Positions 1 through 8,450 of a DNA stretch of 64,000 bases are shown here, in pieces. Each line of letters starts with the position of its first letter. The stretch's first letter is position 1. The stretch covers positions 500,546 to 564,545 of the forward strand of contig NZ_CP032157.1 in assembly GCF_003555545.1 (NCBI RefSeq), written 5' to 3'. This stretch comes from Paraflavitalea soli (GTDB lineage: Bacteria; Bacteroidota; Bacteroidia; Chitinophagales; Chitinophagaceae). The notes under the pieces are model-generated. The model saw only the letters and a program-made list of their open reading frames with translations. It had not been told where the DNA came from and searched no databases. The translations under genes were made by a program, and so were the position numbers.

Positions 1-245
1 GAACTGATTGATTTACCCCGTTCATCCAACGCCACCAGGTAATCGCCGCTATCGAGCCATTCGAGGATGGTCTCTCCTTCTTTTTTCTTCAGGTCCATCT
101 CGCTGAGCATACCGGCATTTTTGGGCACGGGGATAATGGTCCACTGTACCGGGAAATATTTTGTAATGCGCCCGGTGAAGTCTTCTATGCCGGCGTTTAC
201 ATAGCTTTCATGCTTTTTTCCTACTGACCAGAAATGGATCTTCAT
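1..245 (-). CDS. rlmH: 23S rRNA pseudouridine-1915 N3-methyltransferase RlmH (5' part; runs off left edge)
   Basis: The leftward frame starts at the ATG complementary to 243-245 and is open to the window edge, giving 81 N-terminal residues. It begins MKIHFWSVGKKHESYV and continues with an EDFTGRI segment and the turn GDYLVALDERGK. This is the layout of the SPOUT methyltransferase RlmH, whose family is about 155 residues long, so about half is seen. RlmH methylates the pseudouridine at position 1915 in helix 69 of 23S rRNA using SAM. The SAM-binding trefoil knot would lie in the missing C-terminal half. The start is supported by a TAnnTTTG box ending only four bases upstream, which suggests a leaderless transcript. 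Identification rests on recognising the N-terminal pattern. Confidence 0.9.
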   Translation of the reverse strand, partial: MKIHFWSVGKKHESYVNAGIEDFTGRITKYFPVQWTIIPVPKNAGMLSEMDLKKKEGETILEWLDSGDYLVALDERGKSIS

Positions 246-249
246 GGGG

Positions 250-257
250 CAAAAATA
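250..257 (-). promoter_or_regulatory. TAnnTTTG minus-7 element of rlmH
   Basis: On the minus strand this reads TATTTTTG and fits the Bacteroidota minus-7 consensus TAnnTTTG. Only CCCC separates it from the rlmH ATG, so transcription would start at or beside the start codon. The sequence immediately upstream is the 7-bp tandem array at 254-302, which overlaps this box and occupies the spacer and minus-33 area. Confidence 0.55.
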
Positions 258-302
258 CAGAATACAGAATATAGGAGACAGAATATAGAATACAGCATAC
301 AG
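254..302. repeat. Seven-copy 7-bp tandem array (consensus AATACAG)
   Basis: Seven consecutive heptamers: AATACAG, AATACAG, AATATAG, GAGACAG, AATATAG, AATACAG, CATACAG. They fill the space between the AI-2E permease stop and the rlmH start and overlap the rlmH minus-7 box. Period and copies can be counted directly. A role in changing rlmH expression by copy-number change is only inference. Confidence 0.8.
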
Positions 303-334
303 GAACCGGCTTCGGAGCGTTACCCTCGTTGCCT

Positions 335-1444
335 TTATGCCTCGTTGGCTGGTTGCCTTTTCGCCTTAGCGCCTTTTGCTTTGCTTTTGGTGGCGCTGTC
401 GTTTTCATCGCCCAGCAGGCGGCCCCAGGGTTTCAGGTCTTCAATGCGATCGAAAATGATCTTCAGTATGGCAATGGCGGGTATGGAAAGGAACATGCCG
501 GAAATGCCACAGAGCAGTCCGCCCACGATCACGCCTACAATGGTCATCAGGGCGTTGAGCTTCACTTTGGAGCCAACAATCTTAGGCATGATAATATTGT
601 TGTCAATAAACTGCACAATGAGTAATACCACCAATACCCAAATGGGCTCCCTGATATCGGTAGAGGTGGTGAGGGTGATGAGCATACAAAAAATGGAGGC
701 GATGAGCATACCTATATACGGCAATATGTTTAAGATGGCGGCGAATACGGCCAGGAAAATAGCATATTTAATACCGAGTATGAGGAACCCTATGGAGTTG
801 ATGGTGGCTACAATGATCAGTTCGATGATCAGTCCTACCATATAGCTTTGTACCACTATCCTTGATTCGTTGAGGATGGTAGCTACCTCGTTTTTGGGTG
901 TTTTGCTGAACACATCGATAAAGAATTGCCTGATGAGGCCACGATAATACAGCAACAGGAAAGTATAGATAGGAAGCAACGTAAGGCTGGTGAGCAGGCT
1001 GGTGATGGAGGAAAAAGTACTGCCAATGGCTCCCTGACCGGAGTTTTTCATGGATGCCAGGAAGTCGTTGAACATATCTTCCTGTTCCCGCATGCTAAAG
1101 CCAAACTGCTGTTTGATCCAGCGCTGCACGGTATTGAGGTGTACATTGATGCCCTTTTTGATCTGATCAAAGTCATTCAAAAAGGAAGCGATCTGGGAAG
1201 AAAGAAAATAAATGATGCCACCTGTAAAAAGCACTGCTACCAATAAAGCCAGCAGGATAGCCGGTACGCGGGGTAATCCTTTGCGCTGAAGGAAATTGCA
1301 TATTGGCATCAGCAGGATGGCGATCAGCATGGACAGGGCAAAGGGTACTACCAGGTCGCTGCCAAAATAAATGAACAGGGCAATGAGGGCCAGCATCAGC
1401 AGTACCATGGTGAGGCGGAAATAAAAGGGTTGTTCTTGTGTCAT
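335..1444 (-). CDS. AI-2E family transporter / permease (PF01594)
   Basis: A 369-residue integral membrane protein with the AI-2E exporter (formerly UPF0118/PerM) architecture. Two N-terminal membrane segments (about residues 12-50) and a third near 62-85 are followed by a soluble alpha-helical stretch (about 90-160), then a cluster of hydrophobic segments to about residue 335 that includes the family-typical IVQFIDNNIIMPKIVG motif near 265-280. The C-terminus is a short basic tail. Family members export small molecules such as AI-2, or act as Na+/H+ antiporters. The substrate here cannot be told from sequence. It follows rlmH on the same strand, with the heptamer array between them. No regulator is adjacent. 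Confidence 0.88.
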   Translation of the reverse strand: MTQEQPFYFRLTMVLLMLALIALFIYFGSDLVVPFALSMLIAILLMPICNFLQRKGLPRVPAILLALLVAVLFTGGIIYFLSSQIASFLNDFDQIKKGINVHLNTVQRWIKQQFGFSMREQEDMFNDFLASMKNSGQGAIGSTFSSITSLLTSLTLLPIYTFLLLYYRGLIRQFFIDVFSKTPKNEVATILNESRIVVQSYMVGLIIELIIVATINSIGFLILGIKYAIFLAVFAAILNILPYIGMLIASIFCMLITLTTSTDIREPIWVLVVLLIVQFIDNNIIMPKIVGSKVKLNALMTIVGVIVGGLLCGISGMFLSIPAIAILKIIFDRIEDLKPWGRLLGDENDSATKSKAKGAKAKRQPANEA

Positions 1445-1545
1445 ATAAGTGGTTAGGTTTCAGCAGATCTTAGGTCAATGGTCTATTCCTATCAATTCCT
1501 GTGCCCGTGGCAGTGGTTTTGCATAAGCAGCTTAAACATCCATTT

Positions 1546-1716
1546 ATGAACCGCACTATTTATAGTATTGCACTTATGGTAATGGTAACCAGTTTGTCGT
1601 CCTGTGAACTGATTGGCGGTATATTTAAGGCCGGCGTGTGGGTTGGTGTGCTGGCTGTGGTACTGGTGGTGGCCTTGCTGATCTGGATCATTGCACGGAT
1701 GGGGGGCAAGAAATAA
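1546..1716 (+). CDS. Small membrane lipoprotein of unknown function (56 aa)
   Basis: The frame is open from 1501, but the ATG at 1546 gives a clean lipoprotein signal: MNRTIYSIALMVMV followed by the lipobox LSSC, so mature processing would be at Cys18. The mature part is very short: a Gly-rich ELIGGIFKAG segment, one strong transmembrane helix (about residues 32-50) and a KK end. Similar tiny proteins with a C-E-x-I-G-G-I-F-K-A-G core are common in Bacteroidota, and I recall them being mis-annotated as phosphatidate cytidylyltransferase; they are far too short for that enzyme. It is a single gene between leftward neighbours, probably anchored in a membrane. Function unknown. Confidence 0.7.
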   Translation: MNRTIYSIALMVMVTSLSSCELIGGIFKAGVWVGVLAVVLVVALLIWIIARMGGKK

Positions 1717-1742
1717 AAAAGCCGCCGGCATGCAGGCCGGCG
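1715..1742 (-). terminator. Rho-independent terminator for the PA14 protein gene
   Basis: A perfect 7-bp stem CGCCGGC/GCCGGCG (1723-1729 with 1736-1742) has a 6-base loop. On the minus strand it is followed by six T (1720-1715). It lies 25 bases past the stop of the leftward gene ending at 1768. It also sits directly behind the rightward lipoprotein gene and may stop both transcripts. Confidence 0.75.
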
Positions 1743-1767
1743 ACTTACTTGTTGATTCGCCTTTCCT

Positions 1768-3288
1768 CTATCTGATAATAATTGATTGTTTGGTTACTAC
1801 TCCGTCATCGCCTGTCATACGGATCATGTAGGCGCCGGCTTTCTGTGCGGCTGCGGCGTTGAGGCCAAGGGTTTGTCTTCCTGCAGACAGTGTACGCTGT
1901 TCTGATTGTGCAATACGTCCGTTCATATCTACCAGTTCAATCATTACACGGCCCATTCTTTTATTGCTTTCAATAAATACCTGTTTGCTTTCTACAATGG
2001 TGGGGTATATTCTAATGGCATCAGCCTGCTGGATAGATACCACAACGATGGTTGAATAACGTTTGCTGCCATCTTTATCTACCATGGCCAGGCGGTACCA
2101 TGTTTTGCCGCCTTGCACATTTTGATCTGTGTAAGTATAGGATTGAACCTGGTTGCCTGTTTTGGCGGTTACCTGGGCAATGTCACGAAAGTTCTGGGCA
2201 TCTGTGCTTTTCTGGACAACGAAATGATCGAAGTTCACTGCATCAGCTGTTTTCCAGTTGAGTGCCACCTGGTTTGTATTGATCACCCTGGCGCTCCAGT
2301 CTGTAATGGTAACCGGCAAGAGTGTGAGTTGGGTAGCAGCAAAGGAGAGGCGGTTATCGCCACCGTTCTCATAATATTCCAACACCATATCATAGGTGCC
2401 GTTGAGGTTGCTGATGGTGCGGCTGGTTACTTTATAAGACTGGGCCTGCCATTCGTTAATGATCCAGGTAGCGCCACCATCCAGGCTCAGCCGATAACCG
2501 TCATCACCGCCCACTGTAAACTGGTAACTACCGGTGAGTGTAGTGCGGGAACGGAAGCGGGCGCTGAAGTTCTCCGTGGTAATGCTGCAATTGCTGGTGG
2601 CAAAAGCGCCATTGGTGGTGCCGAAGTTTTCATCAAAGTTCATATTGGCGCCATTGCCCTTGTTGATAAAGCCCCTGTATTGCTCAAAATTATTGCCCTG
2701 GTATAAATAACCGATCCAGTTATTGCTGGCGCCATAGGTAGCCGTATTGCCGCTGCCGGTACAAATACCTACTACATCAAAGGTGACACGGTTGGCGCCA
2801 AAGTTTTCGTAAAACTCCAATACGAGATTGTAAGTTCCTGCTGTAAGGGCCACAGAACGTTGTTCGGTAGTATAGCCCTGGTCGTTCCAACGATTGATGA
2901 GCCAGGTAGCACCGCCATCAAGGCTTAAGCGAAAGCCATCATCGGCACCAACGGTAAAGCTGTAATTGGAATCGGCAAATGTTTTGGTGAGCTTAAAACG
3001 AACACTGAATGTGTCGGTGTAAATAGAACATCCATTTGTAATATAGGTAGCCTGGTTACCGCCGAAGCCTTCATCAATGGATGGGTTGGTGATCGTTCCA
3101 TAGTTTACATATCCTTTATAATTGTTGAAATTCTTTCCCTGGTATACATAGCCAATCCAAACATTGTTGGTGCCGGAAGTGTGCTCATCTCCCTGCGGTG
3201 TGCAGGACTGGGCAAACATATTTGCTGTTGACAGCAGGATGGTGAGAGCGAATAAAACGGGTTTGATCAATTTGTAAAAAGGGTACAT
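1768..3288 (-). CDS. Secreted protein with two PA14-like domains and T9SS sorting tail
   Basis: 506 residues with an N-terminal signal peptide ending near FAQ-SC (about residue 27). Two homologous modules of about 145 residues follow (about 30-175 and 180-325). Each carries the PA14-type signature, a GADDGFRLSLDGG or GGDDGYRLSLDGG turn, then a Trp-rich strand and an N-x-V/L-x-F end. Residues about 330-415 form a fibronectin-like domain, typical before T9SS tails. The last ~75 residues (YPTIVES...ELVDMNGR...MIRMTGDDG) form a type A C-terminal sorting domain, implying export by T9SS and anchoring or release at the cell surface. PA14 domains bind carbohydrate in several families. No catalytic domain is visible, so it is probably an adhesin or glycan-binding surface protein. 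It is transcribed alone and ends at the terminator at 1715-1742. Confidence 0.8.
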   Translation of the reverse strand: MYPFYKLIKPVLFALTILLSTANMFAQSCTPQGDEHTSGTNNVWIGYVYQGKNFNNYKGYVNYGTITNPSIDEGFGGNQATYITNGCSIYTDTFSVRFKLTKTFADSNYSFTVGADDGFRLSLDGGATWLINRWNDQGYTTEQRSVALTAGTYNLVLEFYENFGANRVTFDVVGICTGSGNTATYGASNNWIGYLYQGNNFEQYRGFINKGNGANMNFDENFGTTNGAFATSNCSITTENFSARFRSRTTLTGSYQFTVGGDDGYRLSLDGGATWIINEWQAQSYKVTSRTISNLNGTYDMVLEYYENGGDNRLSFAATQLTLLPVTITDWSARVINTNQVALNWKTADAVNFDHFVVQKSTDAQNFRDIAQVTAKTGNQVQSYTYTDQNVQGGKTWYRLAMVDKDGSKRYSTIVVVSIQQADAIRIYPTIVESKQVFIESNKRMGRVMIELVDMNGRIAQSEQRTLSAGRQTLGLNAAAAQKAGAYMIRMTGDDGVVTKQSIIIR

Positions 3289-3543
3289 GACATACGATTT
3301 GGGTACGATATGAATTATTCCATACCTGTGCCAGAATACAGCAGGCTAATGCCCAGCTATTTATGAATGGTTGTTGATATGATCTATTCCCAACCTGGGA
3401 TTGGTATTATTAAAATGAGCCGGAATGATTATATGCCCACCCAGCTTGCTTCTGCTATTGATCCTATTCATACATTGTTTTAAGTAACTGTTAAAATTGT
3501 TTTTGATCGGTTTGCAAACTGGTCTATATCAACTCTATACCCT

Positions 3544-3551
3544 TATTTTTG
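3544..3551 (+). promoter_or_regulatory. TAnnTTTG minus-7 element before the small unknown gene
   Basis: TATTTTTG matches the Bacteroidota consensus. It lies inside the long open frame that begins with TTG at 3497 and 14 bases upstream of the GTG at 3566. The later start is therefore the likelier one, with a very short leader. No clear minus-33 TTTG occurs at the ideal distance. Confidence 0.45.
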
Positions 3552-3565
3552 CGCGGGCAACTATT

Positions 3566-3940
3566 GTGAATATTAAATACATCACATTATTAGTTATTTA
3601 TACCCTGGCGGGGTTTCTGGTAAAGGCCGAAGTGCCATGCTGGGACAGGCAGTCTTTGCCCTGTGATAACCCCTGTTGTTTTCAGGCAACGCGCACCCAG
3701 GCTGCTATTGGTTACCAGGATGACAATATCAGTTTTGCTGCGCAGCCACCGAAGCACAAGCAGCTAAAGTGCCGCACCAGGTTCAGGGCTGTTGCTTCTT
3801 TTGCTGTATCATCCGCCTTTGTTAATGATGGATCGCGCTCTTACGATCATAGCGGTGTTGACGAGCCATTGAATGGCAGCAACACCCATTGTATACTTCC
3901 CTTCTATTATATCTTTCTTTTCCGGTTTACGCCTTTCTGA
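3566..3940 (+). CDS. Unknown small exported or membrane protein upstream of RND efflux genes
   Basis: 124 residues if read from GTG 3566 (MNIKYITLLVIYTLAG, a signal-like hydrophobic start). The longer reading from TTG 3497 starts before the putative promoter box and is disfavoured. After the signal come a Cys-rich patch (WDRQSLPCDNPCCFQ), a basic middle and an aromatic C-terminus (LPFYYIFLFRFTPF) that could be a membrane segment or an outer-membrane insertion end. It stands 164 bases upstream of the efflux adaptor start, on the same strand, so it may share its regulation. I do not recognise a named family. The hydrophobic start and the conserved-looking C-terminus favour a real gene, but the frame could be fortuitous. 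Confidence 0.45.
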   Translation: MNIKYITLLVIYTLAGFLVKAEVPCWDRQSLPCDNPCCFQATRTQAAIGYQDDNISFAAQPPKHKQLKCRTRFRAVASFAVSSAFVNDGSRSYDHSGVDEPLNGSNTHCILPFYYIFLFRFTPF

Positions 3941-4104
3941 GTTGTTCTACCAATAATATTATCCTCTCATAGACTAGCCGTAAGCGGCCCAACCTTTTAT
4001 TTATCATCAATAGGGATCATACCTGGTCCTCGTGATCCTACATCATGGTGGGCGGCATCTATTGGCCGGATAGGAATAGCATCACTCTAAATCAAAACAT
4101 AGTT

Positions 4105-5220
4105 ATGAAGATTGTACAAATGACCGGTTTGCTGGGCATACTGTATTTAACAGGTTGCACTGTAAAGGGTAATTCCAAAGAAAATTCCCGTGATCCTGAA
4201 TTACCCGTGTTGCAGCTGGATTATAAAGACACGCTACTGCACCGTTCTTATGTGGCTTCCATCAATGCTTTTCAGAATGTGGAATTACGGGCAAAAGCTG
4301 CGGGTTTCCTGGAAGAAGTGCTGGTAGATGAAGGTCAGTTGGTGAAGAAGGGACAGGTCTTGTTCAAGTTGAATGATGCGGAGTTTAAAGTCCAGTTATC
4401 AGAAGCTTCGGCATCGCTGGCGAGTGCTCATGCAGAAATAAAGGCGGCAGAAGTGGAGTTGATGCGGGTGAATACACTGGTTGGCAAAAAAGTGCTTTCT
4501 GCTTCTGAACTGGACCTGGCCAAGGCGAAACTGGCTATGGCCAATGCCAAAGCGGCCGAAGCATCGGCGCAACAGGAGAAGGCACAAATAAGGCTTTCTT
4601 ATACCCTGGTGCGGGCTCCCTTCAATGGTATCATAGATCGCATTCCGCATAAGCGGGGCAGCCTGATCGCTGAAGGTAGTTTACTCACCACGGTATCCGA
4701 TATACATACTGTGCATGTCTATTTTAATGTATCGGAAAACGAATACCTGCACTATGTGAAGAGCGGGCAAACAGAGAACCGTATCGGACAATCTGTAAAC
4801 CTTATCCTGGCTGATGGTTCTACATATCCCTTTCCGGGCAAGATTGAAACGATGGAGAGTGAATTTGAGCCTGCAACAGGTTCTATCGCTTTCCGGGCCA
4901 GTTTCCCCAATCCCGCTAAATTATTAAAACATGGGGCCAGCGGAAAGGTGATGCTCACGGCAGCTGTGCCCAATGCGCTGATGATACCCCAACGTTCTGT
5001 ATTTGAGATACAGGACAAGAATTATGTGTTTGTGGTCAATAAAGACAATACGGTGCGTATGAAGAGTTTTGTACCTGAAAGGCGGGTGGAAGATTTTGTG
5101 CTGGTGAAATCGGGTCTTACGGATGAAGACAAGATCATTTATGAAGGGGTGCAAAATATCCGGGAAGGCAACAAAGTGGTGCCGCGCCTTATTTCGATGG
5201 AAGAACTGCAGGGAGAATAA
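4105..5220 (+). CDS. RND efflux periplasmic adaptor subunit (membrane fusion lipoprotein)
   Basis: The ATG at 4105 gives MKIVQMTGLLGILYLTGC, a lipoprotein signal with lipobox LTGC; the upstream in-frame ATG at 4045 would add 20 unlikely residues. The 371-residue protein shows the AcrA/HlyD order: lipoyl half-motif (AAGFLEEVLVDEGQLVKKGQ), alpha-hairpin coiled coil with Ala/Glu/Lys-rich helices (about 90-160), second lipoyl half (VRAPFNGIIDRIPHKRGS), beta-barrel and membrane-proximal domain ending near the C-terminus. It links the inner-membrane pump encoded 22 bases downstream to the outer-membrane channel. It is first of a three-gene operon (adaptor, pump, channel). Substrate is not predictable; drugs, bile or plant phenolics are typical for the class. 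Confidence 0.93.
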   Translation: MKIVQMTGLLGILYLTGCTVKGNSKENSRDPELPVLQLDYKDTLLHRSYVASINAFQNVELRAKAAGFLEEVLVDEGQLVKKGQVLFKLNDAEFKVQLSEASASLASAHAEIKAAEVELMRVNTLVGKKVLSASELDLAKAKLAMANAKAAEASAQQEKAQIRLSYTLVRAPFNGIIDRIPHKRGSLIAEGSLLTTVSDIHTVHVYFNVSENEYLHYVKSGQTENRIGQSVNLILADGSTYPFPGKIETMESEFEPATGSIAFRASFPNPAKLLKHGASGKVMLTAAVPNALMIPQRSVFEIQDKNYVFVVNKDNTVRMKSFVPERRVEDFVLVKSGLTDEDKIIYEGVQNIREGNKVVPRLISMEELQGE

Positions 5221-5242
5221 GAATCAACCTTAAAATTTAGAC

Positions 5243-8200
5243 ATGCTTGAAAAGTTTATCAGGAGGCCGGTGCTGTCTCTGGTTATATCATTGGTGATGG
5301 TGCTGCTGGGCATAATGGCCTTATTTACTTTGCCGATAACGCAGTTCCCGGATATTGTACCTCCTTCTGTGGTGGTGACTGCCAGTTATAATGGCGCCAA
5401 TGCGGAGGTATGTGCCAAGGCGGTGGCCACCCCGCTGGAGCGTGCGATCAATGGAGTGCCCGGTATGACGTATATGAATTCGGTGAGTAGTAATAATGGG
5501 GTAACACTGGTGCAGGTATTTTTTGAAGTAGGTACCGACCCCGACCTGGCGGCAGTGAATGTACAGAACAGGGTTACTACTGTGCTGGATGAGTTGCCGG
5601 AGGAAGTGATCAAAGCTGGGGTAACGACGGAGAAGGAGGTGAACAGCATGCTGCTGTACCTCAATGTAATGAGTAATGACAATAATGCGGATGAAGAATT
5701 TATTTACAATTTTACGGATATCAATATCCTGCAGGAACTAAAGCGTATTGATGGGGTGGGGTTTGTGGATATCATGGGTTCGCGTGATTACTCGATGCGG
5801 GTATGGCTGAAGCCTGATCGCTTGCTTTCCTATAATATATCCACGGAAGAGATCATTGCTGCTTTGCGGCATCAAAATATAGAAGCGGCTCCGGGGGTAA
5901 CGGGCGAAAACTCAGGTAAGGACCAACAGGCCAAACAATATGTGCTGAAGTATACGGGCAAATTCAGTACACCGGAGGAATACAAGGAGTTGGTATTAAG
6001 GGCCAACAATGATGGCTCTGTATTGAGGCTGAAGGACCTGGCGGATGTGGAGTTTGGGACAGTGAGTTATGATATGGTGTCTAAAACGGATGGGCGGCCG
6101 TCGGCTTCGATCATGATCAAGCAGCGGCCGGGTTCCAATGCGCAAGAGGTGATCAGTACGATCAAAGAAAAGATGGTGGAACTGGAGGCTACGAGCTTCC
6201 CACCGGGGATGGTATACAATTATGCGTATGATGTATCGCGCTTCCTGGACGCCAGTATCCATGAAGTGTTGCGAACGCTAATAGAAGCATTTATCCTGGT
6301 ATTTATTGTGGTGTTTATTTTCTTACAGGATTTCCGTTCCACGCTTATCCCAGCACTGGCGGTGCCGGTGGCGCTGGTGGGGACCCTGGCTTTTATGCAG
6401 GTGCTGGGCTTTTCTATCAATATGCTTACGTTGTTTGCGCTGGTACTGGCCATTGGTATTGTAGTGGATAATGCCATTGTGGTGGTGGAAGCGGTGCATG
6501 TGAAGATGAACCAGTTTCATATGAGTGCTATGGATGCTACCGTGGCGGCTATGAAAGAAATTGGCAGTGCCATTGTGGCCATCACGCTGGTGATGTCGGC
6601 GGTATTTGTACCCGTAGCGTTTTTGTCGGGGCCGGTGGGTGTATTCTACCGGCAGTTTTCGCTTACGCTGGCGATGGCCATTGTGATCTCTGGCATCAAT
6701 GCGCTGACGCTGACACCTGCCCTGTGCGCTCTACTGCTGAAGCACACACCGGCTGGGACGCGTAAAAAGAACTTTCTGCAACGATTCTACGGATCGTTCA
6801 ATAAGGGGTATGACCGTACAGAAAGAAAGTACGGCCGGATGGTGCAGTGGATGGCCGGACGGCGCATGGTAACTGTGTTGATGCTTGGGTTCTTTTGCTT
6901 TGCCATTTGGGGCAGTGGGAAACTATTGCCTACGGGTTTCATTCCTGCGGAGGACCAGGGGATGATCTATGTAAATGTGACAACACCTCCGGGATCGACG
7001 GTAGAGCGCACGGAGGATGTTTTGGATGCTGTGCAAAAAGCGATCGGAGGGGATGGGAGTATCGAAAACATCAGTACCCTGGCTGGTTATAGTTTGATGA
7101 GTGATATCTCCGGCGCTTCTTATGGGATGGCGATGATCAACCTGAAAAGCTGGGAGGAGAGAAAAGAAACGGTACCAGCATTGATCAGGGCACTGAAAGC
7201 AAAGACGAGCCATATAGCTGATGCGGCTATTGATTTCTTTTCACCTCCTACTGTGCCGGGCTTTGGTAATGCAGGCGGGTTTGAGTTGCGGCTGTTAAAT
7301 AAGAACCGTAGTACTGATCTGCGGGAAACTGCCCGGGTGAGTGATCAGTTCCTTTCATCGCTGAAAGGCAATCCGGCATTGGCGGGCGCCTTTACGAGCT
7401 TTGATCCCAACTTCCCGCAATACCTCATCCATGTAGACCAGGAGGTGGCGGCCAAGCAAGGCGTTACGATCGATAATGCCATGAGCACTTTGCAAACTCT
7501 ACTGGGCAGCTACTATGCAACGAACTTCATCAGGTTTGGTCAAATGTATAAGGTCATGTTGCAGGCGTTGCCACAATACCGGGCCAATCCGGAGGATGTG
7601 TTGAAGTTGTATGTCAAGAACAGTAATGATGAAATGGTGCCTTTTTCGAACTTTATCCGGATGGAAAAAGTATTTGGCCCCGAACAGATCACCCGTTATA
7701 ATATGTATACAGCTGCGATGATCAACGGTGATGCTGCGCCGGGATATACGAGTGGCCAGGCGATTGCGGCTATTCAACAAACGGCAGACAGTGTGCTGCC
7801 CCGGGGCTATAGTTTTGAGTGGAGTGGTATGACGCGGGAGCAGATACTTTCGGGTAACCAGGCTGTTTATATTTTCATTGTCTGCCTGATGTTTGTGTAC
7901 CTGTTGCTGGCCGCACAGTATGAAAGCTTTTTGCTGCCCCTGGTGGTCATACTCTCCCTGCCAGCCGGCATTGCAGGTGCTTTTGCTTTATTGCTGGCGG
8001 CGGGGCTGGAAAATAATATCTATGCGCAGGTAGCGCTGGTGATGTTGATTGGCTTACTGGGTAAAAACGCGATCCTTATTGTGGAGTTTGCCGTGCAGCG
8101 GCAAAAAGAAGGCCTTACGCCGCTGGAAGCCGCCCGGGAAGGGGCGGTATCGAGGTTGCGGCCGATCCTGATGACCTCTTTTGCTTTTATTGCCGGGCTG

Positions 8201-8416
8201 ATCCCTTTGTGTATTGCCAATGGAGCAGGTGCAATGGGTAACCGTTCTATCGGTACCGCTGCGGCCGGAGGAATGCTTACTGGTACGCTGCTGGGTATTT
8301 TTCTGGTGCCCGGGCTGTATGTGTTATTTGCTTCTAAGCACAACAAGAAAAAGAAACGGGTGAGTACGGATGCGCTGCCGCAGCAAGACCTGGTGCCTGA
8401 TCAGGTAACGGGGTAA
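5243..8416 (+). CDS. RND multidrug efflux pump, HAE-1 family (AcrB/MexB-like)
   Basis: 1057 residues, normal for HAE-1 pumps. It starts MLEKFIRRPVLSLVISLVMV (TM1), has two large periplasmic loops and twelve expected TM helices. Recognisable family segments include QFPDIVPPSVVVTASYNGA after TM1 and the TM4 stretch LALVLAIGIVVDNAIVVVEA, which carries the proton-relay Asp-Asn-Ala region. Others are a PAEDQG segment at the start of the second periplasmic part and a C-terminal GLLGKNAILIVEFA followed by RLRPILMT. It uses the proton gradient to drive substrates from periplasm or membrane into the outer-membrane channel. It sits between adaptor and channel genes on the same strand with short gaps (22 and 34 bases), so co-transcription is very likely. 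Confidence 0.95.
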   Translation: MLEKFIRRPVLSLVISLVMVLLGIMALFTLPITQFPDIVPPSVVVTASYNGANAEVCAKAVATPLERAINGVPGMTYMNSVSSNNGVTLVQVFFEVGTDPDLAAVNVQNRVTTVLDELPEEVIKAGVTTEKEVNSMLLYLNVMSNDNNADEEFIYNFTDINILQELKRIDGVGFVDIMGSRDYSMRVWLKPDRLLSYNISTEEIIAALRHQNIEAAPGVTGENSGKDQQAKQYVLKYTGKFSTPEEYKELVLRANNDGSVLRLKDLADVEFGTVSYDMVSKTDGRPSASIMIKQRPGSNAQEVISTIKEKMVELEATSFPPGMVYNYAYDVSRFLDASIHEVLRTLIEAFILVFIVVFIFLQDFRSTLIPALAVPVALVGTLAFMQVLGFSINMLTLFALVLAIGIVVDNAIVVVEAVHVKMNQFHMSAMDATVAAMKEIGSAIVAITLVMSAVFVPVAFLSGPVGVFYRQFSLTLAMAIVISGINALTLTPALCALLLKHTPAGTRKKNFLQRFYGSFNKGYDRTERKYGRMVQWMAGRRMVTVLMLGFFCFAIWGSGKLLPTGFIPAEDQGMIYVNVTTPPGSTVERTEDVLDAVQKAIGGDGSIENISTLAGYSLMSDISGASYGMAMINLKSWEERKETVPALIRALKAKTSHIADAAIDFFSPPTVPGFGNAGGFELRLLNKNRSTDLRETARVSDQFLSSLKGNPALAGAFTSFDPNFPQYLIHVDQEVAAKQGVTIDNAMSTLQTLLGSYYATNFIRFGQMYKVMLQALPQYRANPEDVLKLYVKNSNDEMVPFSNFIRMEKVFGPEQITRYNMYTAAMINGDAAPGYTSGQAIAAIQQTADSVLPRGYSFEWSGMTREQILSGNQAVYIFIVCLMFVYLLLAAQYESFLLPLVVILSLPAGIAGAFALLLAAGLENNIYAQVALVMLIGLLGKNAILIVEFAVQRQKEGLTPLEAAREGAVSRLRPILMTSFAFIAGLIPLCIANGAGAMGNRSIGTAAAGGMLTGTLLGIFLVPGLYVLFASKHNKKKKRVSTDALPQQDLVPDQVTG

Positions 8417-8450
8417 GGGAATTGGTAATTGTAATAAAACATCGATCGAC

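Noticed and set aside
3390-3412. Dyad CCCAACCTGGGATTGG before the PA14 protein gene
   Set aside because: Arms are only four bases, so no support as an operator.
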